From contig JAFUTV010000008.1 in the NCBI GenBank assembly GCA_017484125.1, positions 1 through 55,918 of the forward strand: 55,918 nucleotides of DNA, written 5' to 3'. The stretch is from Bacilli bacterium (GTDB lineage Bacteria > Bacillota_I > Bacilli_A > RF39 > UBA660). Under the pieces are notes generated by a model. That model was given only the letters and a program-made list of their open reading frames with translations. It ran no database searches and was not told the DNA's origin. Shown here piece after piece: positions 34,123-42,883 of the stretch. Position 1 is the stretch's first letter. Each line of letters opens with the position of its first letter. The position numbers and the translations under genes were made by a program.

Positions 34123-35313
34123 ATGGATAAAGATAATAAACCACTATCAGAATTAGAACAAATTGCTGCTAGTTCAAATGAAACTAGTGTTGAAATGCCA
34201 AAGAAAGTTGATGATACTGCTAATGCACCAAGTCAAAGTTCTTCACCAGCACCAGTTCAAAATCAACCAACTAATGCACCAGCACCAGCTCAAAGTGCGC
34301 CAAAATCGGCACCAGCGCCTTCAACACCAAATGTTGCACCAACTCAAAGCACTCAATCACAGCCAACAACTTCCACACCAAGTGTAAAACCTGTTCAAAG
34401 TGTTGCGACAACTATTGGAACTATTAAACCAGATAAACAAAAAAGTCCTTTATCAATGGTATTCTTATTTGGATTATTAGTAATATTTGTTTTATTTATG
34501 CCACAAATATTAACATTTGTAAATGAACAATTTAATTTAAAGTTAGAAACTCATACAGGAGCAGAATTTAATGATAATACTTCAACTAAAACTCCTACAC
34601 AAGAAGAAGATAAATCAGTAAATGATAATAAAATGTATGATTTACTAAGCACAACTTCAATAGATATAGATAAAATATCTTTTGGTGGATTTAATAAGGG
34701 TTTAGTAGCACCATATCAGTTATCTTTTTATGTAAAAAATAATGGTAGTGTACCATACAAATTTGAAAAAAAAGTATATTTTGATTATTATGATGATTCA
34801 AATACTTTAGTTGGAAGTTCTTATTTAGAATCTATAAAAGAAATATCTGGTGGGGTTCAAACAACATTCCTTGTTGATATAAATGATAATATTTATTTAA
34901 AAGCAACAAAATTAAAGATAGTTGAAAGAACAGAAGATGACTATCCAACTATTAATTTAAAAGCAAATTCTTTAACATGTACAAGAAGTAATAGGGTTTA
35001 TGATTATACTTTTGATAATAATCAAAAACTATTAACTATAAAAGATTCATACACATATACAAAGACAGAAGATGATTTAAAATATAATACAGATTTAGTA
35101 TCATATAAAGCTAGTATGTCAAATTTAGATGCTATAGATGGCGTTACCGCAGTATTAACAGAAACAGATACAGGATTTATTACTACAGTATTAATAGATT
35201 ATTCTGTTGCAGATTATCAAAAAATATCATCAAATAATAATTATTATATTAAAGATACTTTAGCAAAAACTATTAAATATGAAATTAGTGCTAAAGGATA
35301 TATATGTGAATAA
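34123..35313 (+). CDS. Membrane protein with Pro/Ala-rich cytosolic part and extracellular lipoprotein-like domain
   Basis: ATG 34123 follows GAGGAG; 396 residues. Residues 1-105 are a disordered Pro/Ala/Ser/Thr/Gln-rich cytosolic region (short PAPxQ and SAPxPS units). A transmembrane helix lies at about 112-131. The outside part has an Ig-like or LEA-like beta domain (about 165-275; SFYVKNNGSVPYKFEKKVYFDYYDD). The C-terminal domain begins TCTRSNRVYDYTFDNNQKL and ends YICE. That last domain resembles the C-terminal domain of the protein at 16110 (TCT start, Tyr spacing, YVCE end). Unknown envelope function. It precedes scpA by 23 bases. Confidence 0.65.
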   Translation: MDKDNKPLSELEQIAASSNETSVEMPKKVDDTANAPSQSSSPAPVQNQPTNAPAPAQSAPKSAPAPSTPNVAPTQSTQSQPTTSTPSVKPVQSVATTIGTIKPDKQKSPLSMVFLFGLLVIFVLFMPQILTFVNEQFNLKLETHTGAEFNDNTSTKTPTQEEDKSVNDNKMYDLLSTTSIDIDKISFGGFNKGLVAPYQLSFYVKNNGSVPYKFEKKVYFDYYDDSNTLVGSSYLESIKEISGGVQTTFLVDINDNIYLKATKLKIVERTEDDYPTINLKANSLTCTRSNRVYDYTFDNNQKLLTIKDSYTYTKTEDDLKYNTDLVSYKASMSNLDAIDGVTAVLTETDTGFITTVLIDYSVADYQKISSNNNYYIKDTLAKTIKYEISAKGYICE

Positions 35314-35336
35314 AAACGGGTAGATAAGGAGTAAAG

Positions 35337-36056
35337 ATGACATATACATTTACAATTAATGATTTTGAAGGTCCACTTGATCTTCTTCTTTCTTTAGTTA
35401 AACAATCAAAAATGGATATCTATGAGATTCCTATTAAGACCCTAATAGATGAATATATATCTTTCATTAAAAGCCAGGAACAATTAAATATAGAAATAGC
35501 ATCAGAATACTTAGTAATGGCTTCTGAACTTCTTCATTTAAAATCAAGAATGCTAATTAATCAAACTATTGAAGAAGATAGTGATGATGAAATGCAAATA
35601 AACAGTGAAGAAGAATTAAGAAATAAATTAATAGAATATGAAAAAATAAAAAATATTAAAGAGGCATTTAAAGATTTAGAAAATAAAAGACAAGAAATAT
35701 ATGAAAAAGCCCCAGAAAGTTATGAGAATTTTGTCGAAAATACAATGTATGAAAGTAATGTTGCAACAATAGATGATTTATATAAAGCAATATTAGATTT
35801 TCAAAAAAAATTTAAATATCAAAAACCTCTTAATACAAAAATAACTACAAGAGAATTAAGTGTTGAAGATAGAGTAAGAGATATAAGAAATATTTTAAAT
35901 AAAAAAAATAAAATTAATTTCTTAGATTTATTTGAAGAGTTTTCTAAAGAATATGTTATTGTTACTTTTTTATCTGTCCTTGACATGAGTAAAAATAAAG
36001 AAATAAACATAATTCAAGAAGATAATTTTAAACCAATAATGATAGAAAAAAGGTGA
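35337..36056 (+). CDS. scpA: Segregation and condensation protein A
   Basis: ATG 35337 follows AAGGAG; 239 residues. The N-terminus FEGPLDLLLSLVKQSKMDIYEIPIKTL is diagnostic for ScpA (kleisin), followed by ASEYLVMASELLHLKSRMLI. The C-terminal winged helix is near 170-235. It bridges the SMC dimer in the condensin complex that compacts and segregates chromosomes. scpB follows 4 bases downstream. Confidence 0.95.
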   Translation: MTYTFTINDFEGPLDLLLSLVKQSKMDIYEIPIKTLIDEYISFIKSQEQLNIEIASEYLVMASELLHLKSRMLINQTIEEDSDDEMQINSEEELRNKLIEYEKIKNIKEAFKDLENKRQEIYEKAPESYENFVENTMYESNVATIDDLYKAILDFQKKFKYQKPLNTKITTRELSVEDRVRDIRNILNKKNKINFLDLFEEFSKEYVIVTFLSVLDMSKNKEINIIQEDNFKPIMIEKR

Positions 36057-36060
36057 AATA

Positions 36061-36627
36061 ATGGATTTACAAGGTGTTTTGGAAGGATTATTATTTGTAG
36101 TTGGTGATGAAGGACTAACTCTTAATCAAATATGTGATAGTTTAAGTATTGATGAAGAAAAAGCTAAAGAACTATTATTAAATTTAAAGTCATCTTATGA
36201 AGATAATTCTAGAGGTATTAGAATTAGTTTTTTAGGCAATGCTTTTAAACTAACTACTAAAAGCGAACATAAAGAGTTTTATCAAAAATTATTATTAAAT
36301 GAAGAAACTAATACTTTATCAGATGCTGCAATGGAAACAGTTGCTATTATTGCATATCATCAACCTATTACTAGAGTTGAAATAGATAATTTAAGGGGAG
36401 TTGCAACGTCTCATATTATAAGAAAATTACTTGCAAAAGGATTAATTAAAGAAGTAGGCAAATCAACCATGCCAGGACGTCCAAATCTTTATGGTACTAC
36501 CCATGAATTTTTAGATTATTTTGGAATATCATCTTTAAATGAATTACCTGATCTTCCAAAAGATGAAGAAACTACAGATGACACTGAATTATATCAATCA
36601 ATATATAAAGAAAATATTGAAAATTAA
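36061..36627 (+). CDS. scpB: Segregation and condensation protein B
   Basis: ATG 36061 follows AAAGGTG; 188 residues. Two winged helices are present; the second has the strongly conserved LSDAAMETVAIIAYHQPITRVEIDNLRGV and GRPNLYGTT. It binds ScpA in the SMC-ScpAB condensin. A short acidic tail follows. Confidence 0.95.
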   Translation: MDLQGVLEGLLFVVGDEGLTLNQICDSLSIDEEKAKELLLNLKSSYEDNSRGIRISFLGNAFKLTTKSEHKEFYQKLLLNEETNTLSDAAMETVAIIAYHQPITRVEIDNLRGVATSHIIRKLLAKGLIKEVGKSTMPGRPNLYGTTHEFLDYFGISSLNELPDLPKDEETTDDTELYQSIYKENIEN

Positions 36628-36650
36628 TTATATAAGGGGAGGTTTTAATT

Positions 36651-37265
36651 ATGGCAAAGATGTATTTTAGATATGCAGCTATGGGTGGTGGAAAAACCCT
36701 TCACTTACTTCAAGTCGTTAATAACTATGAAAGAATAGGAAAGAAATGTTTAATAACTAAGCCAGCAATTGATGACAAAGCAAATGATAGAGTTCAAACT
36801 AGACTTGGATTAGAAAAAGAATGTGATTTTTTAATTTATGATTATACAACTTTTGAAGAAGAAGAAATTATCGGCATGATAAAAAATAGTGATTGTATTT
36901 GTATTGATGAAGCACAATTTCTTTTACCAGAACAAGTAATGAAATTATATGAAATAACAAAAATATACAATGTTCCAGTAATTTGCTATGGGCTTAGATC
37001 AAGGGTAAATGCAATGCCATTTAGGGGATCTGCCCCAATACTTACGATAGCAGATGATATTGAAGAGATTAAATCAATTTGTGATTGTGGAAAAAAAGCT
37101 AACTTTCAAATTCGATACGTAAATAAAGTTTTAGATATTGGTGATGAAGAGGTTGTTATTGATAAACCTGAAAATAATGTTGAATACAAATCTTTATGTG
37201 GAGATTGTTACGTTAAACTTAGATTAGAAAATAAAAAAATACTAAAAAAAGTTAATAATAATTAA
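36651..37265 (+). CDS. tdk: Thymidine kinase
   Basis: ATG 36651 follows GGGGAGG; 204 residues. Type II thymidine kinase motifs are present: P-loop MGGGKT (residues 11-16), IDEAQF with the catalytic Glu, GLRSRVNAMPFRGSAPIL, and a zinc site CDCG ... CGDC. It phosphorylates thymidine to dTMP in nucleotide salvage. The first P-loop residues (AAMGGGKT) differ slightly from the usual GxMxxGKS but keep the Gly-Lys-Thr core. Confidence 0.95.
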   Translation: MAKMYFRYAAMGGGKTLHLLQVVNNYERIGKKCLITKPAIDDKANDRVQTRLGLEKECDFLIYDYTTFEEEEIIGMIKNSDCICIDEAQFLLPEQVMKLYEITKIYNVPVICYGLRSRVNAMPFRGSAPILTIADDIEEIKSICDCGKKANFQIRYVNKVLDIGDEEVVIDKPENNVEYKSLCGDCYVKLRLENKKILKKVNNN

Positions 37266-37273
37266 CTTTTTTT
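37246..37273 (+). terminator. tdk terminator
   Basis: AAAAGTTAAT-AATA-ATTAACTTTTTTT overlapping the stop. Confidence 0.75.
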
Positions 37274-37303
37274 AAATTTGTGTTATAATATTACAAGTAA
37301 TTT

Positions 37304-37390
37304 GCCTCTATGGCGGAATTGGTAGACGCGCCAGACTCAAAATCTGGTGGTAGCAATACCATAAGGGTTCAAGTCCCTTTGGAGGCACCA
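37304..37390 (+). tRNA. tRNA-Leu (CAA)
   Basis: An 87-base class II tRNA with long variable arm. Acceptor GCCTCTA/TGGAGGC, anticodon stem CCAGA/TCTGG around CTCAAAA (anticodon CAA), T-loop TTCAAGT, encoded CCA. TATAAT lies at 37284-37289. Confidence 0.95.
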
Positions 37391-37397
37391 TTAGAAA

Positions 37398-37425
37398 ATA
37401 ACCCCTACATATTGGTAGGGTTTTA
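37398..37425 (+). terminator. Terminator after tRNA-Leu
   Basis: CCCTAC-ATATTG-GTAGGG followed by TTTT. Confidence 0.65.
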
Positions 37426-37455
37426 TATTATAAATTATTTTATAGGAGGTTATAT

Positions 37456-39825
37456 ATGTTAGAATTAAAAAACATTAAAAAAAGCTATAAAGTTGGAGAT
37501 AACCTACATCAAGTACTAAAAGGCATAGATATTAAATTTAGAAAAAGTGAGTTTGCTTCAATTTTAGGAACAAGTGGAAGTGGAAAAACAACATTATTAA
37601 ATATTATTGGTGGACTTGATAAGTATGATGATGGAGACTTAATAATCGATGGTATATCAACAAAAAAATATAATGATAGGGATTGGGATACATATCGTAA
37701 TTATAGAGTTGGCTTTATATTTCAATCATATAATTTAATTATGCATCAAAGTGTTTTAGCAAACGTTGAAATAGCTCTAACCCTTTCTGGTGTAAGTAAA
37801 AAAGAAAGAAAAGAAAAAGCTATTGAGGCATTAAAAAAAGTTGGCTTAAAAGATCATGTTTATAAAAAGCCAAATCAATTATCAGGTGGACAAATGCAAA
37901 GAGTTGCTATTGCCAGAGCATTAGTAAATAATCCAGAAATAATATTAGCAGATGAACCAACTGGTGCGCTTGATACTAAAACTAGTATTCAAATAATGGA
38001 TTTACTTAAAGAAATAGCAACTGATAAATTAGTTATAATGGTTACACATAATCCTGATTTAGCTAAAAATTATTCAACAAGAATTATTGAATTAAAAGAT
38101 GGCTTGGTAGTAAATGATAATAATCCTTTTAAGGAAAAAGAAGAAATAAAAGTGCAAAGAAAAACAACAAAAACTTCTATGTCTTTATTATCTGCTTTAT
38201 CATTATCTTACAATAATTTATTAACTAAAAAAGGGAGAACAATACTTACGGCATTTGCAGGTTCAATTGGAATTATTGGTATAGCTTTAATATTATCATT
38301 ATCTAATGGAGTTAATCAATATGCAAAGAATTTAGAAAAAAATTCATTGTCCGATTTTCCTATTACTATTGAAAGAGTTAATTATGATTTGTTTGGTTCT
38401 TTAGCTGCCGTAATAAGTGATAGTACTAGTGAAGTAGAATGTAAAGAAGATAAGTTATGTTCAAATGATGATATTGTTAGAAATTCAATCATTAATTCTG
38501 ATAAAGGACTTGTTACAAAAAATAATTTAAAAGAATTTAAAAAATATATAGAAAATTCAGACATAAAAAGATATGCAGATAATATTAAATATGCATATGA
38601 TTTAGATTTGCAAGTTTATAACAAAGAATACAACAAAGTTAATCCAAAAACTTTAATTGAAGGTAAAGAAATAAATATTTTTAAAGAAATAAATGATGAT
38701 AATTCTAAATATGAAATAATTGCTGGAAAAATTCCAACAAATTATAATGAAATAGTATTGGTTGTTGGTAACAAAAATACTGTTAGTGATTCTATTTTAT
38801 ATTCATTAGGTATTAAGGATTCTAAACAGTTAACTGAAGATTTACAAAAAATAAGTAAAGATTCTAATTATAGAGTTAGTAGTGTAGAATATAGTTTTGA
38901 AGATATATTAAATAAATCATATAAATTGATTTTAAATACTGATTATTATAAAGAAGAAGGCGAAATATTTATTGATTATTCAAATAATAATGAATATATG
39001 AAAAAAATAATTGATAATGGCATTGATATTAAAATTGTTGGTATTGTTAAAGAAAAGGACTTATCTGAAAATTATTTAGCATATAATCACTCTTTAACTG
39101 AGCATATTATTAATGAAATTAGTAAAACAAATATTTATAAAAAGCAAATAAATAATAAGGATATTAATGTATTAACTGGAAATGAATTTGATGGAATTAC
39201 TAATTCTTTTGAATCTAATTCTAAAAAGTTAGGTATTTATGAATTAGATGATCCATCTAGTATTAGTATTTATCCAAAAGATTTTGAATCTAAACAAAAA
39301 ATAATTGATAGTATTGAAAAATATAATAGTGATAATAGTGCAAATCATCGTGAAGATTTAACGGTTAAATATCAAGATTTAATGAAGAGTTTAGTAAATA
39401 GTATTACTAATGTTACAAAAATTATTTCAATGGTTTTAATTGCTTTTGTTGCAATAAGTTTAGTTGTATCTAGTATAATGATTGCTATTATAACTTACAT
39501 TAGCGTATTAGAAAGAACAAAAGAAATAGGTATTTTAAGAGCAATTGGAGCTAGTAAGAAGGATATTAAAAGAGTGTTTAGAGCAGAAACTATTATTGAA
39601 GGTTTAATTGCTGGAATTTTTGGAATTGGAATTGCCTTTGTTTTAACATTTTTAATAAATACAATTGTTAAAGCTATTGCTAATATTGATAGTATTGCTT
39701 CAATGCCAATTATGAGTGCTATTATTTTGATATTATTAAGTGTTTTATTAAATGTAATTGCTGGAACAAAGCCATCAAGTATGGCGGCTAAGAAAGATCC
39801 AGTAGAAGCATTAAGAACAGAATAA
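37456..39825 (+). CDS. MacB-like ABC exporter: fused ATPase and FtsX-type permease
   Basis: ATG 37456 follows TAGGAGG; 789 residues. Residues 1-225 are a MacB/LolD-type ATPase: Walker A GTSGSGKT, signature LSGGQMQR, Walker B ILADEPTGALD and VTHN. The permease part has one helix near residues 265-290 (ILTAFAGSIGIIGIALIL), a long extracellular domain (about 295-640) and three FtsX helices near the end (ISLVVSSIMIAIIT, YISVLERTKEIGILRAIGASKKDIKRVF, and AGTKPSSMAAKKDPVEALRTE). In MacB-type mechanotransmitters ATP use moves the outside domain to handle peptides or lipoproteins. The substrate is unknown. It is a single gene after tRNA-Leu. Confidence 0.9.
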   Translation: MLELKNIKKSYKVGDNLHQVLKGIDIKFRKSEFASILGTSGSGKTTLLNIIGGLDKYDDGDLIIDGISTKKYNDRDWDTYRNYRVGFIFQSYNLIMHQSVLANVEIALTLSGVSKKERKEKAIEALKKVGLKDHVYKKPNQLSGGQMQRVAIARALVNNPEIILADEPTGALDTKTSIQIMDLLKEIATDKLVIMVTHNPDLAKNYSTRIIELKDGLVVNDNNPFKEKEEIKVQRKTTKTSMSLLSALSLSYNNLLTKKGRTILTAFAGSIGIIGIALILSLSNGVNQYAKNLEKNSLSDFPITIERVNYDLFGSLAAVISDSTSEVECKEDKLCSNDDIVRNSIINSDKGLVTKNNLKEFKKYIENSDIKRYADNIKYAYDLDLQVYNKEYNKVNPKTLIEGKEINIFKEINDDNSKYEIIAGKIPTNYNEIVLVVGNKNTVSDSILYSLGIKDSKQLTEDLQKISKDSNYRVSSVEYSFEDILNKSYKLILNTDYYKEEGEIFIDYSNNNEYMKKIIDNGIDIKIVGIVKEKDLSENYLAYNHSLTEHIINEISKTNIYKKQINNKDINVLTGNEFDGITNSFESNSKKLGIYELDDPSSISIYPKDFESKQKIIDSIEKYNSDNSANHREDLTVKYQDLMKSLVNSITNVTKIISMVLIAFVAISLVVSSIMIAIITYISVLERTKEIGILRAIGASKKDIKRVFRAETIIEGLIAGIFGIGIAFVLTFLINTIVKAIANIDSIASMPIMSAIILILLSVLLNVIAGTKPSSMAAKKDPVEALRTE

Positions 39826-39890
39826 ATAATTATTTTATTATAATTTTATGATATTATTATTAATAATAAATAAGAAGGAGTTTTATGTAG

Positions 39891-40289
39891 ATGACTAGTA
39901 GTAAAAAGCAATTAAAAATCTTTAGTTGGATTTATTTTGTGTTTGCTATATTAACAGCTATTTTAGCAGTTAGTGTATATTTTATACCAGAAGTTACTAA
40001 TGAAGCTATTAAAGCTCAATTAACTGGTGTAGATTTAAAAAATATAGATCCAAAGTTAGTTATAACAATATCTTTTGCAGTTGCAGCATTGTTTAATTTA
40101 TTATTCTTTACATTATTAAGAAGAGTAGCAAACGGCAAGAGTAAAGGTATAATTGTAATGTTTCTATTATTAATATCTATTGCTGGTTCTATATATAGTA
40201 TTACAAGTGGTTATAATATTAGCAAATTAATTTCTCTATTAATAGATGTATATATTTTTATATTAGTACTAACTGTAAGAAAAAAGTAA
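39891..40289 (+). CDS. Small four-helix membrane protein
   Basis: ATG 39891 has AAGGAG about 12 bases upstream, a somewhat long spacing. The 132 residues have four hydrophobic helices, near 12-30, 60-78, 87-105 and 110-128, and a basic first loop. No motif allows a functional call. It is followed immediately by a strong terminator, so its transcript ends there. Confidence 0.6.
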   Translation: MTSSKKQLKIFSWIYFVFAILTAILAVSVYFIPEVTNEAIKAQLTGVDLKNIDPKLVITISFAVAALFNLLFFTLLRRVANGKSKGIIVMFLLLISIAGSIYSITSGYNISKLISLLIDVYIFILVLTVRKK

Positions 40290-40290
40290 T

Positions 40291-40315
40291 AAAATACCGA
40301 TTATATCGGTATTTT
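40291..40315 (+). terminator. Terminator
   Basis: Perfect 11-bp stem AAAATACCGAT/ATCGGTATTTT with a 3-base loop. Confidence 0.75.
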
Positions 40316-40350
40316 ATGTTATAATTATATTATAGAAAGAGAGTAATAAT

Positions 40351-40827
40351 ATGAATGAATATATGAAAATAGCAAATGATCTATCAAAAGATAATTTAAA
40401 AACTAATAATGGTGGACCCTTCGGGGCTTGTATAGTAAAAAATGGTGAAATAATTGGAAAAGGATCAAATGAAGTAATAAAAACTAATGATCCAACAGCT
40501 CATGCTGAAATAATAGCTATAAGAGATGCATGTGCAAATATTAATTCATATGATCTAAGTGATTGTGAAATATATACTACATGTTTTCCATGTCCAATGT
40601 GTTTATCAGCAATTATTTGGGCAAATATAAAAAAAGTTTATTATGGTAATACTAAAGAAGATGCAAATAATATTGGATTTAGAGATGATATTATATATAA
40701 TTATATTAATAAAATATCAAATAATGAAATGGATAATAAAACTATAAATTTAGAATGTATTGATAGAGAAGAAACTATAAAAGTATTTAATGAATATATG
40801 AAAAAAGAAGATAAAAAAATATATTAA
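40351..40827 (+). CDS. guaD: Guanine deaminase (CMP/dCMP deaminase fold)
   Basis: ATG 40351 follows GAGAG; 158 residues. The zinc-binding core is PTAHAE (His51, catalytic Glu53) and PCPMC (Cys81, Cys84). NGGPFGACIVK, SAIIWANIKKVYYG and GFRDDIIYNYI match the guanine deaminase subgroup, where a C-terminal segment closes over the neighbouring active site. It converts guanine to xanthine and ammonia in purine salvage. The usual EPCPMC has Phe (CFPCPMC). TadA-type tRNA deaminase is less likely. Confidence 0.85.
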   Translation: MNEYMKIANDLSKDNLKTNNGGPFGACIVKNGEIIGKGSNEVIKTNDPTAHAEIIAIRDACANINSYDLSDCEIYTTCFPCPMCLSAIIWANIKKVYYGNTKEDANNIGFRDDIIYNYINKISNNEMDNKTINLECIDREETIKVFNEYMKKEDKKIY

Positions 40828-40841
40828 TAATATTTTTTTAT

Positions 40842-40915
40842 GCTGCAATAGTATAATGATATTACGAGGCCATGGTAAGGCTTTAATCTGTGTTTGATTC
40901 ACAGTTGCAGCACCA
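40842..40915 (+). tRNA. tRNA-Thr (GGT) with unusual D- and T-loops
   Basis: Acceptor GCTGCAA/TTGCAGC, discriminator A, encoded CCA. The anticodon stem AGGCC/GGCTT (one G-U) encloses ATGGTAA, anticodon GGT. The T-arm is CTGTG-TTTGATT-CACAG, so position 56 is T instead of C. The D-loop is AATGATA, so position 19 is A instead of G. A19-U56 can replace the usual G19-C56 tertiary pair. The D-stem has only three good pairs (T13-T22 mismatch). The coordinated change argues for a working tRNA rather than a random relic. No clear promoter of its own. Confidence 0.8.
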
Positions 40916-40926
40916 TTATATAAAGT

Positions 40927-40951
40927 AGTACCTAATAAAGGTACTTTTTAA
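40927..40951 (+). terminator. Terminator after tRNA-Thr
   Basis: AGTACCT-AATAA-AGGTACT followed by TTTTT. Confidence 0.75.
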
Positions 40952-41035
40952 TTGCTATTTTAATGTTTATTTGTTAAAATATTTTTCAAAAGAAAGGAAA
41001 GTAAAGTTATTATCAAAAATATGGAGGTGTAATAA

Positions 41036-41755
41036 ATGATTATAGATAATAGATATCAATTATATAAAAAAAGTTCTAATATATTAGTAAATAATACGGA
41101 AATATTATCATGTTTTCCTGATTATTATAAAACTAAAGTTTTATTAGAGGATGAAGAGTTTATTTCTAAAGAAGAAATTGATAGTTTTTTTGAATATAAT
41201 TATAAAAAAAGTGATTTATATAAAAAATTAAAAAAATTGGCAATGGCAGAAGAAGAAATATATGCAATTATGGTTCAAAATAAAGATAACAAGTACTTTG
41301 ATTTAAAAAATATATTTGAAGCATTAAAAAAATCTGCAATAACTTTATGCGAATTAATAGATTATATTGGACATTATCCAACTACATATCCCGTTGCTAA
41401 GGAAGAAGAAAAGAACAAAAGATTAGAAAAATTATTTGAAAAGTATGATATTATTGTTAGATATTATTTAGGTGATGATTTAGATTCACTTCAAATTGTA
41501 TCTGATGATTTAGTAAGAATAATTGAGAAACTAGTAACTGATTTAAGTCTTTTAGATACATTAAGAGAAAAAGAATTTGAAAAAACATGGTCACTTACAT
41601 ATAAAAAATCTAATGAGCAAAGAATAAGTGAAACGCAAGAAGCAATAAATAGAATAGAATCATTTCCTTTATCTGAATATCAAAAGAATAATAAATCTAG
41701 AAGACAAGAAGGAATTAAGTATTTAAGACTACAACATGGAAAAGATATTATATGA
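41036..41755 (+). CDS. Uncharacterised 239-residue cytosolic protein
   Basis: ATG 41036 follows TGGAGGTG. The protein is mostly helical and charged, without membrane segment or signal peptide. Helical blocks include FFEYNYKKSDLYKKLKKLA, LVRIIEKLVTDLSLLDTLREKEF and RISETQEAINRIESF. No family is recognised. It overlaps the YjbR-like gene by four bases (ATGA) and is therefore translated together with it. Confidence 0.65.
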   Translation: MIIDNRYQLYKKSSNILVNNTEILSCFPDYYKTKVLLEDEEFISKEEIDSFFEYNYKKSDLYKKLKKLAMAEEEIYAIMVQNKDNKYFDLKNIFEALKKSAITLCELIDYIGHYPTTYPVAKEEEKNKRLEKLFEKYDIIVRYYLGDDLDSLQIVSDDLVRIIEKLVTDLSLLDTLREKEFEKTWSLTYKKSNEQRISETQEAINRIESFPLSEYQKNNKSRRQEGIKYLRLQHGKDII

Positions 41756-42399
41756 GAATTATTGAAGTAAACAACACAGTTAATATTAATAAGTTAAAAG
41801 AAATTGGATTTGCATTAGATGATAATAAATATAGGTATGAAAAACCATTAAATAATGGCGATTTTAAGATTATTATTACCCTTAGTGATAAACTAGTAGT
41901 AAAAGTAATAGATATAAAAACTGACTCTGAATATTTACCACTTGATATTACTAGTTTTAATGGTGAATTCGTTGGTAAATTAAGAAAAGAAGTTGATGAT
42001 ATAGTTAATGATATTTTAAATAAGTGTTTTGATAATATTGTTTTTAAGAGTAGTCAAACTATTGAAATAATAAAATATATCACTGATAAATTTAAAGATG
42101 ATATAGAGTATTTATGGGATAAATATCCAAATAACGGAATATTTAGAAATAAAAATAATAATAAATGGTATGCTGCAATACTTACAACAGATGAAGGTAA
42201 ATTTAATGGTGATAAGAATAAAATTATAGAAATTATAGATTTAAAAAATAATGAAAATATTGTTGACAATATTAATGTTTTTGAAGGATATCATATGAAT
42301 AAAAAAAGTTGGATAACTATAAAACTAGATAATAGTGTTAATACTAATTATATAAAAGATTTGATTGATATTAGCTATGATATAGTAAATAAAAAGTAA
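41752..42399 (+). CDS. Protein with C-terminal MmcQ/YjbR-like domain
   Basis: 215 residues; translation is coupled to the previous gene. Residues about 110-215 match the MmcQ/YjbR (CyaY-like fold) pattern: YPNNGIFRNKNNNKWYAAIL, a K...IIEIIDLK strand, EGYHMNKKSWITIKLDN and LIDISYDIV. Family members are described as DNA-binding-like but functions are poorly known. Residues 1-100 are an extra alpha/beta domain that may be a partner version of the same fold. The specific role here is unknown. Confidence 0.7.
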   Translation: MRIIEVNNTVNINKLKEIGFALDDNKYRYEKPLNNGDFKIIITLSDKLVVKVIDIKTDSEYLPLDITSFNGEFVGKLRKEVDDIVNDILNKCFDNIVFKSSQTIEIIKYITDKFKDDIEYLWDKYPNNGIFRNKNNNKWYAAILTTDEGKFNGDKNKIIEIIDLKNNENIVDNINVFEGYHMNKKSWITIKLDNSVNTNYIKDLIDISYDIVNKK

Positions 42400-42427
42400 A
42401 GTAAAAATAATCTTTAATAAAAAATAT

Positions 42428-42455
42428 TTGTTTAAAAAAATATGTTTGTTATAAT
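42428..42455 (+). promoter_or_regulatory. Promoter of the 42471 gene
   Basis: TTGTTT (42428-42433), 16-base spacer, TATAAT (42450-42455); the start codon follows only 15 bases later. Confidence 0.6.
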
Positions 42456-42470
42456 GATTGTGGTGATAAT

Positions 42471-42695
42471 ATGAAATTTTATCAATATTGGTTAATAATT
42501 ATTATTGCACTATTAGTTATAATTTCTATTTATAATATTATTAAGATGATTGTTTTAATAAGTAAAAGTAAGTATCCTAAAATAGATAATGATGATGTTT
42601 TAAATAGAAATATTAGAAATTTATTAGTATCTATTGGTTTACTTAGTGTAATAGCACTAGTATATATATTTTTAGTATTTAAACAATTAACATAA
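42471..42695 (+). CDS. Small two-helix membrane protein
   Basis: ATG 42471 follows GTGGTGAT, giving 74 residues. Two hydrophobic helices (residues about 6-28 and 50-70) flank a short polar loop with KSKYPKIDNDD. No recognised family. It has its own promoter and a terminator before tRNA-Arg, which supports a real gene despite the small size. Confidence 0.6.
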   Translation: MKFYQYWLIIIIALLVIISIYNIIKMIVLISKSKYPKIDNDDVLNRNIRNLLVSIGLLSVIALVYIFLVFKQLT

Positions 42696-42722
42696 AAAGA
42701 TAGATTTTCTATTCTTTTTTTA
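42694..42722 (+). terminator. Terminator
   Basis: AAAAGATAG-ATTTT-CTATTCTTTT, a stem with one bulged base, then T run. Confidence 0.5.
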
Positions 42723-42737
42723 TTATAATAATTATAT

Positions 42738-42814
42738 GTTCTTGTAGCTCAGCTGGATAGAGCGAGTGCCTCCTAAGCACTAGGTCGCGTGTTCGAATCA
42801 CGCCAAGAACACCA
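42738..42814 (+). tRNA. tRNA-Arg (CCT)
   Basis: Acceptor GTTCTTG/CAAGAAC, anticodon stem AGTGC/GCACT around CTCCTAA (anticodon CCT), T-loop TTCGAAT, encoded CCA. All canonical positions are present. Confidence 0.96.
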
Positions 42815-42832
42815 TTATTTTAGTAAATATAT

Positions 42833-42874
42833 ATATAAAAAGAAATTAAGAATAAACTTAATTTCTTTTTATAT
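42833..42874 (+). terminator. Strong terminator after tRNA-Arg
   Basis: ATATAAAAAGAAATTAAG-AATAAA-CTTAATTTCTTTTTATAT, an 18-bp perfect stem. Confidence 0.7.
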
Positions 42875-42883
42875 AATTATAGT

